From Kiritimatiellia bacterium (GTDB lineage: Bacteria; Verrucomicrobiota; Kiritimatiellia; RFP12; UBA1067), in the NCBI GenBank assembly GCA_017454745.1, contig JAFTCL010000032.1, forward strand, positions 1 to 64,000: a stretch of 64,000 nt of DNA, written 5' to 3'. Made by a program: the position numbers and the translations under genes. Below the pieces are notes generated by a model. That model searched no databases. It saw only the letters and a program-made list of their open reading frames with translations, and was not told where the DNA came from. Below, in pieces: positions 52,337 through 60,922 of the stretch (within the stretch, counting starts at the first letter, position 1; each line of letters begins with the position of its first letter).

Positions 52337-53499
52337 GGGTGGTAGTATTTTACGCTGTCAAGTGGACGAACATTGGTTAACGTTCCGACGTAGTGGCGGA
52401 GCCAGTGGTCGGTCTTGGGGTGGGCCTTGGCGGCTTCCTCGTTCAGTTCGATTCCGAGTCCGGGGCGGTCCGACGGATACATGAGACCGTCAGCGAAACG
52501 CACGTCCTCATCGATAACATCTTTACGCCACGGCACGTCGTCGAACAGAGTTTCGTGGATGCAGTAACCGGGGGTGGACACACCCAACGCGAGCGTGACG
52601 GCGTTGGCGACCGGCCCGGAAGGGTTGTGGGCGCAGAATGGGATATGGCGGGCGTCGCAGATTGCCGCGATTTGTTTCATTCCCGTAATGCCGCCGGAGT
52701 GGGACGAATCGGGCTGGAGGTAGTCGCAGGCGCGAAGTTCAATGGCGTCAATAATCTGCTGCGCCGTATAAAGCCGTTCGCCGCATGCGATCGGAACTTT
52801 CGTGCGTGACCGAACATCGGCCAGAGCCCGCATTGTGTCGGGGATGACCGGTTCTTCTACCCAATATGGGGAAAACTCCTCCAGCGCGTTGCAGACCCTG
52901 AGCGCGGTGGGGACGTCGAAGCGCCCGTGGCACTCAATGAGAATTTCGGCCCGGCCCTCGGTCGCGGACTTCACCGCCGCGACGCATTGCATCGCTTTCT
53001 TGAAATCCTCAGGTGGCAGTTGGCGGTAGTTTTTGCCGAAGGGATCCCATTTAAGCCCCTTGAATCCCGCCTCGACCGCCGCCGCCGCTTTTGCCGCGAA
53101 TTCCTCCGGTTCTTTCGCGCCCGCGAACCAGCAGTTGGCGTAACACGGCACACCATCGCGGCACTTGCCCCCGATGAGCTTCCACACCGGTTGCTTGAGA
53201 ACTTTGCCCTTAATATCCCATAGTGCCATGTCAATGGCGGAGAGCGCGGACATCAGCACCGCCCCGCCGCGCCAGTAAGCGTCACGGTAGTTTTCATGGA
53301 ATATCCATTCGGTGTCGAACGGATCTTTGCCGACAAGCGCGTGTTCAAGGTCGGCAATCGCGCCGAGCAGCGCGTTCTCCTTGTATTCGAGCGTACCTTC
53401 GCCGATTCCCGCTATCCCTTCGTCCGTCATCACTTTCACGAACATCCAGTTCGTGCGGTAACAGTCGATGGCGAAAGTTTTTATGCCGGTGATTTTCAT
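52333..53499 (-). CDS. Enolase-superfamily acid-sugar dehydratase (MR subgroup), first copy
   Basis: The product has 388 residues. The capping domain is followed by a TIM barrel with catalytic and metal residues in the mandelate racemase subgroup order: GFKGLKWDPFG, ILIECHGRFD (Glu-x-His), YWVEEPVIPD, ACGERLYT and FCAHNPSGPVA. The Glu-x-His pair and the late His match D-galactonate/gluconate-type dehydratases rather than lactonising enzymes. It dehydrates a sugar acid to a 2-keto-3-deoxy acid; which one cannot be read. It overlaps both neighbouring genes by 4 nt, so translation is coupled. It is distinct from the second family member at 60922-62247. Confidence 0.92.
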   Translation of the reverse strand: MKITGIKTFAIDCYRTNWMFVKVMTDEGIAGIGEGTLEYKENALLGAIADLEHALVGKDPFDTEWIFHENYRDAYWRGGAVLMSALSAIDMALWDIKGKVLKQPVWKLIGGKCRDGVPCYANCWFAGAKEPEEFAAKAAAAVEAGFKGLKWDPFGKNYRQLPPEDFKKAMQCVAAVKSATEGRAEILIECHGRFDVPTALRVCNALEEFSPYWVEEPVIPDTMRALADVRSRTKVPIACGERLYTAQQIIDAIELRACDYLQPDSSHSGGITGMKQIAAICDARHIPFCAHNPSGPVANAVTLALGVSTPGYCIHETLFDDVPWRKDVIDEDVRFADGLMYPSDRPGLGIELNEEAAKAHPKTDHWLRHYVGTLTNVRPLDSVKYYHP

Positions 53500-54740
53500 T
53501 CGGTTACCTTGTCTTTATTGAAGGTGAAGAAGAAACTGAAGGCCATGAGTGCCGCTCCGATTGCGTAGAAGGCGGCCATCGCGCCGAAACCGATTTCGAA
53601 TCCGCGCACGCCCCACCGTTGTGAAAGTGTTCCCATCACCACGCCGGAGAGCCCGCCGAAGAAGAAGGCGATCATGTTTAGAAGACCCACTGCGGTGGAA
53701 CGGTGTTCTGGCGCAATCACGTCAAACAGCGAGGCGTGGGTGTTGACTTCAAAGAGTCCGCGAAATACGCCGTAGGCGCTTGCCGCGACTAGCAGTGCGG
53801 CGAAGGAGGGCGCGAGTCCGATCCAGAGCAACATCGGTGCGCCGCAGAGAAGCGCAATCGACTGGAAGCCTAACCGGAAGCGCGGCATTTTTTTTACAAA
53901 CTTGTCCGTTACCACGCCGCCCAGCAGAATCGCGGCGAACGCGAAGAGGTGGTGCCAGAGCATCACGCCCTTTCCGGCTTCGCCAACGCCGACGGAGAAC
54001 TTTTCGGCGGCGAATTTCGGCGCCCAAAAGAGGTAGGCGTTGTTAACGAAAACGATGGCCACGAATCCGGCTGTAGCGCAAAGCGCCGATGGGTTGCAGA
54101 AGTATGCCCGGAGAGATTGCGCGATGGTGGAATCCTTGGGTTGCGTACCCTTTGGCCTTGCCGATCCGGATGTCTCTGCCATCCCGTCTTTGAGCGCCCA
54201 AATAAAGGCAATGCCGAGAGCGCAACCAGCGGCACCAAAGGTAATAAAGACGTTACGCCATGTGCCGAGATATCCGAGCATCCATGCGACGACAAGCCCG
54301 GATACCATCAGTCCGATGTAAAGCGCGGCCTGATGGATGGATAGCGCGACCGACCGCGTCTCCTTGTGGTGTACCGCGATGAGGGCGTAGGCACTCGGTG
54401 CGTAGAAACTCTCGCCCACGCCCGTTGCGATTGAACGGAAGAATAACGCGCCCGCGAAACCGCCGATGAAACCCATGCAGACCGTCATCAGCGACCATGC
54501 AATCAGCGAGCAGGTGATTATCCATTTGCGTGAAAAGCGGTCGCCGAGAAATCCCGCCACCACCGTCATCGCCGCAAGCGTCCATGAGAGCGTTGTGTTG
54601 ATCCAACCGATCTGCACGTCCGTCAGTTTCAAATCGTTTTGGATCGGGATCGTCAACAGCCCGAAGAGCGCCCTGTCCGCCTGATGGAAGAAGAACGCGC
54701 AACTCAGCAAAGTTATGAGAACCCATTTATACATCCACAT
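53496..54740 (-). CDS. MFS transporter, sugar-acid/anion type
   Basis: The product has 414 residues with 12 hydrophobic helices. MYKWVLITLLSCAFFFHQADR begins TM1, with the Asp-Arg pair typical of the anion:cation symporter family. The motif GFLGDRFSRKWII follows TM2, the MFS signature G-x-x-x-D-R-x-S-R-K. It likely imports a hexuronate- or aldonate-like substrate with protons. The start overlaps the SDR stop by 14 nt. A second MFS gene lies at 56317-57600. Confidence 0.92.
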   Translation of the reverse strand: MWMYKWVLITLLSCAFFFHQADRALFGLLTIPIQNDLKLTDVQIGWINTTLSWTLAAMTVVAGFLGDRFSRKWIITCSLIAWSLMTVCMGFIGGFAGALFFRSIATGVGESFYAPSAYALIAVHHKETRSVALSIHQAALYIGLMVSGLVVAWMLGYLGTWRNVFITFGAAGCALGIAFIWALKDGMAETSGSARPKGTQPKDSTIAQSLRAYFCNPSALCATAGFVAIVFVNNAYLFWAPKFAAEKFSVGVGEAGKGVMLWHHLFAFAAILLGGVVTDKFVKKMPRFRLGFQSIALLCGAPMLLWIGLAPSFAALLVAASAYGVFRGLFEVNTHASLFDVIAPEHRSTAVGLLNMIAFFFGGLSGVVMGTLSQRWGVRGFEIGFGAMAAFYAIGAALMAFSFFFTFNKDKVTE

Positions 54741-55512
54741 CCTCCGGCATGTGCTGGCATGAGCAGCCCGCGTCGCAGGTGATGATTTCTCCTGTCATGT
54801 TCGCGGAATCGCCGGATGCCAGAAACGCGACCACGTTGGCGATGTCGCTGCCTTGGGCCTCTTTGCGCAAAGGGCAGTTGAGCCGCCGCCGCGCCGCTTT
54901 TGCCGGGTCTAGCACGTCCCACCGCTCTGTATAGATGTAACCTGGCGCACAGGCGTTAACGCGGATGCCCAGCGGCGCCAAATCCAATGCGAGTGCGCGG
55001 ACCATGGAGTTTATCGCGCCCTTGGAGGCGCAATATGCGGTGCGGTTGCGTATCGCCCGCATCGCGGTGTTCGAAGAAAGGAACACCACGACGCCGCGCG
55101 ATTCCTGCTTCATGAAGAAACGGTTGCACGCCGTCTGCGTCACTTGGAATCCGCCGATTACGTTCACGTTGAAGACTTCGTGGAATTTCGCAGGATTCAT
55201 TTCAAGCGGCCCGCCGTGGCCGAGCCCCTGGTTGGCCGCATTGTTGACAAGGATATCGAGCCGCCCAGATCTTTTTTCAATCGTGTCAAAGAGCGCCGCG
55301 ACCTGCGAAAGGTCGGAGATGTCGCACGGTTGGGAAACGACGCCATCGACTCCCCGCTCCTTAAGAATCTCTGCGCCTTTCGCGGTAGAATCCTCGCTCG
55401 ACCCGCACATATAGACGGTCGCGCCCTCGCGCACGAATTTTTCCACAATGTAAAGCCCCGTGTTACGGTTCCCGCCCGTCACCAAAACCACCTTGCCGTT
55501 AAACCTGTTCAT
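54727..55512 (-). CDS. Short-chain dehydrogenase/reductase, first copy
   Basis: The product has 261 residues with a Rossmann fold. The nucleotide loop reads VTGGNRNTGLYI, where the usual G-I-G is N-T-G, an atypical form. Also present are NNAANQG, the catalytic Ser in VFLSSNTA and Y-x-x-x-K in AYCASKGA. The end carries NMTGEIITCDAGCS, the normal SDR C-terminal pattern. It probably oxidises a sugar or a keto-deoxy acid in the operon. RraA is 24 nt upstream, and the MFS gene overlaps its end. Confidence 0.9.
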   Translation of the reverse strand: MNRFNGKVVLVTGGNRNTGLYIVEKFVREGATVYMCGSSEDSTAKGAEILKERGVDGVVSQPCDISDLSQVAALFDTIEKRSGRLDILVNNAANQGLGHGGPLEMNPAKFHEVFNVNVIGGFQVTQTACNRFFMKQESRGVVVFLSSNTAMRAIRNRTAYCASKGAINSMVRALALDLAPLGIRVNACAPGYIYTERWDVLDPAKAARRRLNCPLRKEAQGSDIANVVAFLASGDSANMTGEIITCDAGCSCQHMPEDVDV

Positions 55513-55536
55513 GTTTTACCTCCAGCCGAACCTCTG

Positions 55537-56292
55537 TCAGAAATAGCCGCCCTTGTCAATAATTTCCGAGATGGTGTCGCCTTGGCGCACCCACGAGAAG
55601 ATATCCACTTCGTTGCGTTCGATACCCTCGGCGCGGAGAAGTACGTCATAGGCGATTTCACGCGGGACGCAGAGAACCCCGTCGATGTCGCCGAAGATGA
55701 TGTCGCCGGGGCGCACCGTGACTTTGCCCACCTTAATCGGTATCTGGTAGTGCGTGATCATGCAACGTCCGAGCGATCCGTTCGACGTGCGGTAGCGGTA
55801 GAACACGGGGAAATCCTGTTCCAGGATCTGCTTTGTGTCGCGGATGCCGCCGGCGATCACCGCACCCCTGATGCCCTTTGTCTTGGCGGTAGCCGTCATA
55901 ACGCCGCCCCACAGACTGGCCTCAATGTCCGATGACGTGTCCCACACCACGACGCCGTTCGGCTTGAAGTCGTCCAGCATCTGGGCGCGAAACGTCATCT
56001 CGCCTTCGATCATCACGTTGGGTGCGCTCTTTACGGTGAATGCCTCGCCGCAGACGGTCATTTCGTCGCGAAGCGGCATGATGTCGTTCGGAAGATTCTG
56101 GTCGAGAAGCGTCAGTTCGCGCATGACGTCGTTGATGCAGCCAGTGTAGAGCCGTTCGTAGCGCTCGCACAGTTCCTTCACGGGAATCGGGAAATCGTTC
56201 GACGGAATCGACTGCCGTTTCGCAATCAGCTTGTCGAGCTTCATCAGCCCGGCTTCTTTGGCTTTTGCTCTCATGTCAGCAAGTGATGGCAT
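55537..56292 (-). CDS. RraA-family protein, possible 2-keto acid aldolase
   Basis: The product has 251 residues. The RraA/HMG-aldolase fold is indicated by GVVVWDTSSDIEASLWGGVM, the conserved G-x-x-R-D in AVIAGGIRDTKQI, and the signature RPGDIIFGDIDGVLCVP. The Arg and Asp that bind metal and substrate in the aldolase members are present. Relatives cleave 4-hydroxy-2-keto acids, so in this operon it may split the 2-keto-3-deoxy product of the dehydratases. The name RraA (regulator of RNase E) applies to E. coli and should not be taken over. Confidence 0.88.
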   Translation of the reverse strand: MPSLADMRAKAKEAGLMKLDKLIAKRQSIPSNDFPIPVKELCERYERLYTGCINDVMRELTLLDQNLPNDIMPLRDEMTVCGEAFTVKSAPNVMIEGEMTFRAQMLDDFKPNGVVVWDTSSDIEASLWGGVMTATAKTKGIRGAVIAGGIRDTKQILEQDFPVFYRYRTSNGSLGRCMITHYQIPIKVGKVTVRPGDIIFGDIDGVLCVPREIAYDVLLRAEGIERNEVDIFSWVRQGDTISEIIDKGGYF

Positions 56293-56316
56293 TTTGATCC
56301 TTCTTTCGTTACTTGG

Positions 56317-57600
56317 TTAAGTGGTTTGATGGTTGGCGCGTCTTTCGCTTCCGTATGTTTTCTTCCGTGCCGTCGCGATCACTGCCGCCCCGACCAGATA
56401 GAACGCCGCGAGCGTGGCAAGTCCGGCCGCGGATGAGAAGCGCTCCTTCAGAAGCCCCAGCACGACTGGCGAGGTTGATCCGAACACGAATCCGAAGCAG
56501 AGCATGATGCCGGCGCCCGAGGCATGGTAGCGCGACGGGATTAGGTCGAACAGCGAGGCCATCAGGTTGGAGTCGTACACGCCGCGGAAAACGCCGAAGA
56601 GCGCCATCGCCGCGCAGCACGCCGTCAGCGACGGAGCGAACGCCATCCACACGATGAACGGCACGGCGCACGCGAGTCCCAGAATGTTCGTCTCCATGCG
56701 CACGGACGGCCGCTTCGCAGCCAGACGGTCCGAGAAGCGTCCTCCCAGCGTCACGCCAACGAACGCGCCCAAGTAGTGCCACAGTACCGCGTTCAGCGCC
56801 GCCGTGCCTTTCGCCATTCCGAACGTCTCCTGCAGATGGTTCGGCATCCACGTCTTGAAACCCACGTCCACGTAGATCATCATGCCCAGCCCCACTGCGA
56901 GCATCACCGCCGAGGGATTGGCGATGAATACCGCAAACGCCTCTTTTAACGACGGCTTTCCGCTGGCAGGACTGGCATCACTGGTAGTACCGGCGGCTTG
57001 CCCGTTCTCGCTTGGTTTTGTGTCTTTGAGCAGGAACGCCAGCGCTACCGCCCACAGGATGCCGATGCCGCCGAACACGCGGAACGCCGTCCGCCAGCCG
57101 TCCGTGCCCGACTCCGCCAGAAAGCCCGCCGCCGCGCTGCACCCGATGATGCCGGTGTACAGACCCATCTGCAGGATCGAGAGCGCGGTCGCGCGCGTTT
57201 CCTTGTGGAGCTGTCCGATAATCGACGTGGCCGACGGGTAGTAAAACGATTGCCCGAAACCGTTGAGGAGACCGTATGTCACAATCAGGATTCCGAGCGC
57301 CGCGACGAACCCCGAAGCGAAAATTCCGAGGCAAAACACGAACACGCCCGAAACGACCATCCATTTGCGGTTCAACAGATCCGCCGCCACGCCAGCGAAC
57401 GGCACGCTCAACCCGTAGGCGAAGGTGAACACAGTCGCGACAAGCCCGATTTGCGCCGGATTCACGCCCAGCGAACCCTGAATCGAACTCAGTGTGGCGC
57501 TGAAAACTTGCCGCGTCCCCTGCTGGAGAAAGAACGCCACCCAAAGAAGCGCGAGCGCCAACCACTTGTAGTTCCCGTTGCTTTTGTTCATCGGATTCAT
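56317..57600 (-). CDS. MFS transporter, second copy
   Basis: The product has 427 residues with 12 predicted helices. TM1 is WLALALLWVAFFLQQGTRQVF. The loop VAADLLNRKWMVV is a weaker form of the MFS signature. It is similar in layout to the first MFS gene but clearly diverged. The ATG at 57600 overlaps the glycosidase stop (ATGA). Two transporters in one operon suggest two related substrates, or export as well as import. Confidence 0.9.
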   Translation of the reverse strand: MNPMNKSNGNYKWLALALLWVAFFLQQGTRQVFSATLSSIQGSLGVNPAQIGLVATVFTFAYGLSVPFAGVAADLLNRKWMVVSGVFVFCLGIFASGFVAALGILIVTYGLLNGFGQSFYYPSATSIIGQLHKETRATALSILQMGLYTGIIGCSAAAGFLAESGTDGWRTAFRVFGGIGILWAVALAFLLKDTKPSENGQAAGTTSDASPASGKPSLKEAFAVFIANPSAVMLAVGLGMMIYVDVGFKTWMPNHLQETFGMAKGTAALNAVLWHYLGAFVGVTLGGRFSDRLAAKRPSVRMETNILGLACAVPFIVWMAFAPSLTACCAAMALFGVFRGVYDSNLMASLFDLIPSRYHASGAGIMLCFGFVFGSTSPVVLGLLKERFSSAAGLATLAAFYLVGAAVIATARKKTYGSERRANHQTT

Positions 57601-60200
57601 CCCTCAACGTTGATTTCGTACCACACCGTTTGCCAGGCCGGGCCGATCGCAATGACGGCATGATCGTCGGCGTCGGCCGTCACGGGCATTTTCGCTTTCC
57701 GTTCGCCTCGTTCGTCAAGTGCCCAGCAGGTTGTCTTTGCCGGCGGCGCGGGTAGGGTGACTGTCGCGGGAATACCTTCATTCACCGTTTTCCCGCTGCC
57801 CCACTCGGAAGCAAAAATCGCCTCTTTTCCCTTTGCAACGAACTTTGCTCCGCCGTTGTGGGAAAGTCCGGTCGCCGTAAGCAGAATACGCGCGGGCTTT
57901 CCGTCCCCGCCAAACCCGGTCGCGTCGTGCGAGGTCAGCGATATGGTCGCCCAGCCGAGTTTCGTCTCGCCGACCGCCAGTTTCACTCCGCCCAGATCGA
58001 ATATGCGCCCCTTGGGGAACCCGGTGAAGATTTTTGTGTTTGGCGTATTCACCGTCCAGACGCCCGCGCCGGGAATGTCGTTGTTCCAGACGATTTCCCC
58101 CGTATCGCTGGCGATTGTCTTGCCGGGCGGCGGAATATTATCAGTTGTGCGCGGGGTTTGCCCCGTCACATCCACGGCCACGCTGTGAACCAATCCCAGT
58201 TCGGCAGACAGTTTGCCGTCGGTTGCCGTGGAGATGCCTTGGCTAACTTTGTTGGCATTAACCAACCGTTCGAAATATTCCTCAAGTGGAAGATTCGCGA
58301 CGATGCGCGTCGTGCTTTCTTTGACGTCGCCTCGCAGATACATCGCCGCGCATGCCGGGAAATGCGCCAGCACGTCGGTTCGTGCCGCCATGCTGAAGAA
58401 ATACTCGTTGTGGTCCGGTTCGGCGTTCTGCCGGTTGTTGTAGGAATATTCGAATACGCCGTCCCATCCCTGCAACGCCCCATAGGCGCGCAACATGGGC
58501 TGCCCCTCCGCGCCGTAGTAAATAGGGTAGGGGTGGTTGTACTCGCTCACCGTGTAGGGTTTGCCGGCCACGCGTTGCCCCGCGAGGCCGAGAATGCAGC
58601 CGCCGCGCGCGTTCACCATCGCCTTGTTGCGGATCGACCAGTCTTTCCGCACGCTCGGGTGGCACCAGTATGCGTGGTTGTCCACGAAGTCCATCTCCGC
58701 CTGCAGATGGGGTGGCGAATAGTCGAGCTGGGTGGCGGAGACCGGTGCCTCCAGACCGAGCTCTTTTTGCAGATAATCGCGCATACCCGTCCAATAGGCG
58801 TGTTCCGTATCGATTAAGAACCGGTAGAAGTCGCGTTTCATCTCCGGCGCCACGGAGTCTTTCGTCTTCACGATTGCCACCTCGCCTTTTTCGGCGGAAA
58901 GCGTGGAAAGATCTTCCGGCTCGTTGCCGGTTCGGAACGAAAGGTCGTCAATCTCACAGGCGCCAACGCCGAAGCGCGTGAACTGGATTTCAGCTTGCGG
59001 GCAATCTTTTGAAGCATAAAACGTGAACTTGCGTTTCGTCCAGTTTTTGGTAGGCTTAAGGATGGTGTGGAATCCAAGTGATTCCCAGCCCTTTCTTCGG
59101 TCGGCCACGGCGAAACCCACTTCGCCAGGCTCTCCCTCCGCTTGGCGGATCCGGAACGACACCGTGTAGGGGACGCCTTTTTTCACGGCAACGCGGCGGT
59201 AGAGCTTGGGGAACAGCCGGTCTGACGATTTGTTTTCGACCGTGATGTGGAGCGATCCGTTTTGGGAAGCGGCGGACGCTTTCGCGTGTTCGCGGTCGAG
59301 AATCCATCGCGTTCCGTCCGGCGTCACATTCCCTTCGAACGCGCCTTCCTCGATCATTTCGTTACCGAGCGGCTGCGTCTTTACCCGCCAAGCCGCGCGC
59401 ATGCGTTCGTCGCCGCCGTATTTTTTACGCAGCCAATCGTTCCATTGGCGTTGGAATTCTTCCGCGTACGGTTTTCCGAGCTGGTCAATCCCGCCCCTAA
59501 GGTACTGGTGCCACAACGCATCCTCGTTATTGAGTTCCACGATGGCGACAACGGGGTCTTTCAGGTAACTGAGCCCAGTATAGGGATTGACGTGCGAAAG
59601 CAATTCGCGGGCATACGCTTTTTCTGCCGCGATCACCCGCGGGTCAAACTGGTCCACGCCCTTGTTGGCCCATGGCGTTCCCGGCTCAAAACCGTCGCTT
59701 GCGTCCAGGGTGCGGGCGACGTGCAGGTTGATGTCCACATAAATGCCGCGTTTCTTGAACTGCGCGATCAGATAGTCCTGCCGGTCGCGCTGCTTGGGGT
59801 CGAGCCGTCGGGGTTCTCCGGTTTTTTCCGTAAAGATGCCCTGTTCGGCCGGCAGCATGAACGTGCCGTAGGAGCTGTCGAAATAGTGCAGCCGGACGCA
59901 GTTGATGCCGAAACGGGCCAAGCGCGCCGCGAGGCGGTCGGCCTCTTCGTGCGACGGAAAGTTTGCCGGTCCCGTAAGATTCGTTGCGTGCAGTCTGACC
60001 CGGCCCAGATCGTTCATGAAGTGTCCGTCTTTAACGCGGATGCGCCCATGGCTGCCGGCGGGCGCGTCCAGCAGATGGCTCATGTTAACCACGTTCATCG
60101 GCGCGTCGTATGACGGTACGAAGGGAAACATGGCTTCGTCCGCCCCAAACGCGCAAACGATCATTAGTGCCGCAGCCGGCAAAATACAATTCCGTATCAT
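57597..60200 (-). CDS. Exported glycoside-hydrolase-like protein with carbohydrate-binding domain
   Basis: The product has 867 residues from ATG 60200; the long frame upstream of this is a shadow of the SDR gene. MIRNCILPAAALMIVCAFGA is a signal peptide. The N-terminal half is a TIM barrel of the GH5-like clan: RLARFGINCVRLHYFDSSYG, then KDPVVAIVELNNEDALW, where the Asn-Glu pair sits in the acid/base position. Residues about 300-470 form a CBM4/9-like sandwich (GVPYTVSFRIRQAEGEPGEV, EIDDLSFRTGN). It should release sugars outside the cytoplasm for the linked transporters. The exact family cannot be named. Confidence 0.82.
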   Translation of the reverse strand: MIRNCILPAAALMIVCAFGADEAMFPFVPSYDAPMNVVNMSHLLDAPAGSHGRIRVKDGHFMNDLGRVRLHATNLTGPANFPSHEEADRLAARLARFGINCVRLHYFDSSYGTFMLPAEQGIFTEKTGEPRRLDPKQRDRQDYLIAQFKKRGIYVDINLHVARTLDASDGFEPGTPWANKGVDQFDPRVIAAEKAYARELLSHVNPYTGLSYLKDPVVAIVELNNEDALWHQYLRGGIDQLGKPYAEEFQRQWNDWLRKKYGGDERMRAAWRVKTQPLGNEMIEEGAFEGNVTPDGTRWILDREHAKASAASQNGSLHITVENKSSDRLFPKLYRRVAVKKGVPYTVSFRIRQAEGEPGEVGFAVADRRKGWESLGFHTILKPTKNWTKRKFTFYASKDCPQAEIQFTRFGVGACEIDDLSFRTGNEPEDLSTLSAEKGEVAIVKTKDSVAPEMKRDFYRFLIDTEHAYWTGMRDYLQKELGLEAPVSATQLDYSPPHLQAEMDFVDNHAYWCHPSVRKDWSIRNKAMVNARGGCILGLAGQRVAGKPYTVSEYNHPYPIYYGAEGQPMLRAYGALQGWDGVFEYSYNNRQNAEPDHNEYFFSMAARTDVLAHFPACAAMYLRGDVKESTTRIVANLPLEEYFERLVNANKVSQGISTATDGKLSAELGLVHSVAVDVTGQTPRTTDNIPPPGKTIASDTGEIVWNNDIPGAGVWTVNTPNTKIFTGFPKGRIFDLGGVKLAVGETKLGWATISLTSHDATGFGGDGKPARILLTATGLSHNGGAKFVAKGKEAIFASEWGSGKTVNEGIPATVTLPAPPAKTTCWALDERGERKAKMPVTADADDHAVIAIGPAWQTVWYEINVEG

Positions 60201-60217
60201 AGTCTTTTCTCTACAAC

Positions 60218-60922
60218 TTATCCAGGTATGCTCAATCCGCCGTCGATCCTGATCGTCGCGCCCGTGATGTAGCGGCCGGCATCGGAGGCGAGCAGCAGCG
60301 CGGCGCCGGCGGCGTCCTCGGGCATCGCGTAGTCGTGCAGGGGAATCGCCGCCGTCACCTTCGGGCCGTACACCGGGTCGGCGAGGCACTCCTTGTTGCG
60401 GTCGGTGTAGAACACGCCGGGACTGATGTTGTTGACTGTGATACCCTCCGCCGCCACCTGCCGCCCGATGCCGCGCACGAGATTCTCCTGCGCGGACTTC
60501 GTGGCGGCGTACACGCACATATCGGGATGCGGGCGCAGCTCGTTCACGGAGCCGACGACGATGAGCCGCCCCCATTTCTGCGCCTTCATCTTCGGATAGC
60601 ACCGTTGGAACATCCGCAGCGTCGCGAAGAAGTTCACCTGCATCTCCTTCCGCGCCTCGTCCATGGGGAACTCGGTCCACGGGATCTTCGCCTGGATCGA
60701 CGCGTTCGCCACGAGGATGTCGGGAAGCAAACCGTCTTTTTCCAGTCCGTCGAAAAACGCATCGATCGCCACAGGATCCGCGAGGTCACACACCTTCGTG
60801 TTGTGGCGGATCACCTTCGCGCCGTATTCCTCAAACGCGTCGCCGATTGCCTTGCCTATCCCGCGGGTCGATCCGGTGACGAGCGCGGTTTTGCCGGTAA
60901 GGTCGAATTTCTCCTTAAACAT
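60218..60922 (-). CDS. Short-chain dehydrogenase/reductase, second copy
   Basis: The product has 234 residues from ATG 60922, which overlaps the TAA of the dehydratase gene (TAATG); the longer frame to 60979 is rejected. It is a classical SDR: TGSTRGIG cofactor loop, NASIQ in place of the usual NNAG, catalytic Ser in VVGSVNEL, Y-x-x-x-K in YAATKSAQ, and PGVFYTDRN. It ends with the common GATIRIDGG. It is translationally coupled to the second dehydratase, so it probably acts just before or after that step. Confidence 0.93.
   Translation of the reverse strand: MFKEKFDLTGKTALVTGSTRGIGKAIGDAFEEYGAKVIRHNTKVCDLADPVAIDAFFDGLEKDGLLPDILVANASIQAKIPWTEFPMDEARKEMQVNFFATLRMFQRCYPKMKAQKWGRLIVVGSVNELRPHPDMCVYAATKSAQENLVRGIGRQVAAEGITVNNISPGVFYTDRNKECLADPVYGPKVTAAIPLHDYAMPEDAAGAALLLASDAGRYITGATIRIDGGLSIPG

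Noticed and set aside
60201..60680. N-terminal extension of the glycosidase frame to 1027 residues
   Set aside because: It overlaps the SDR gene in another frame and has an arginine-rich shadow composition. The signal peptide begins at 60200.
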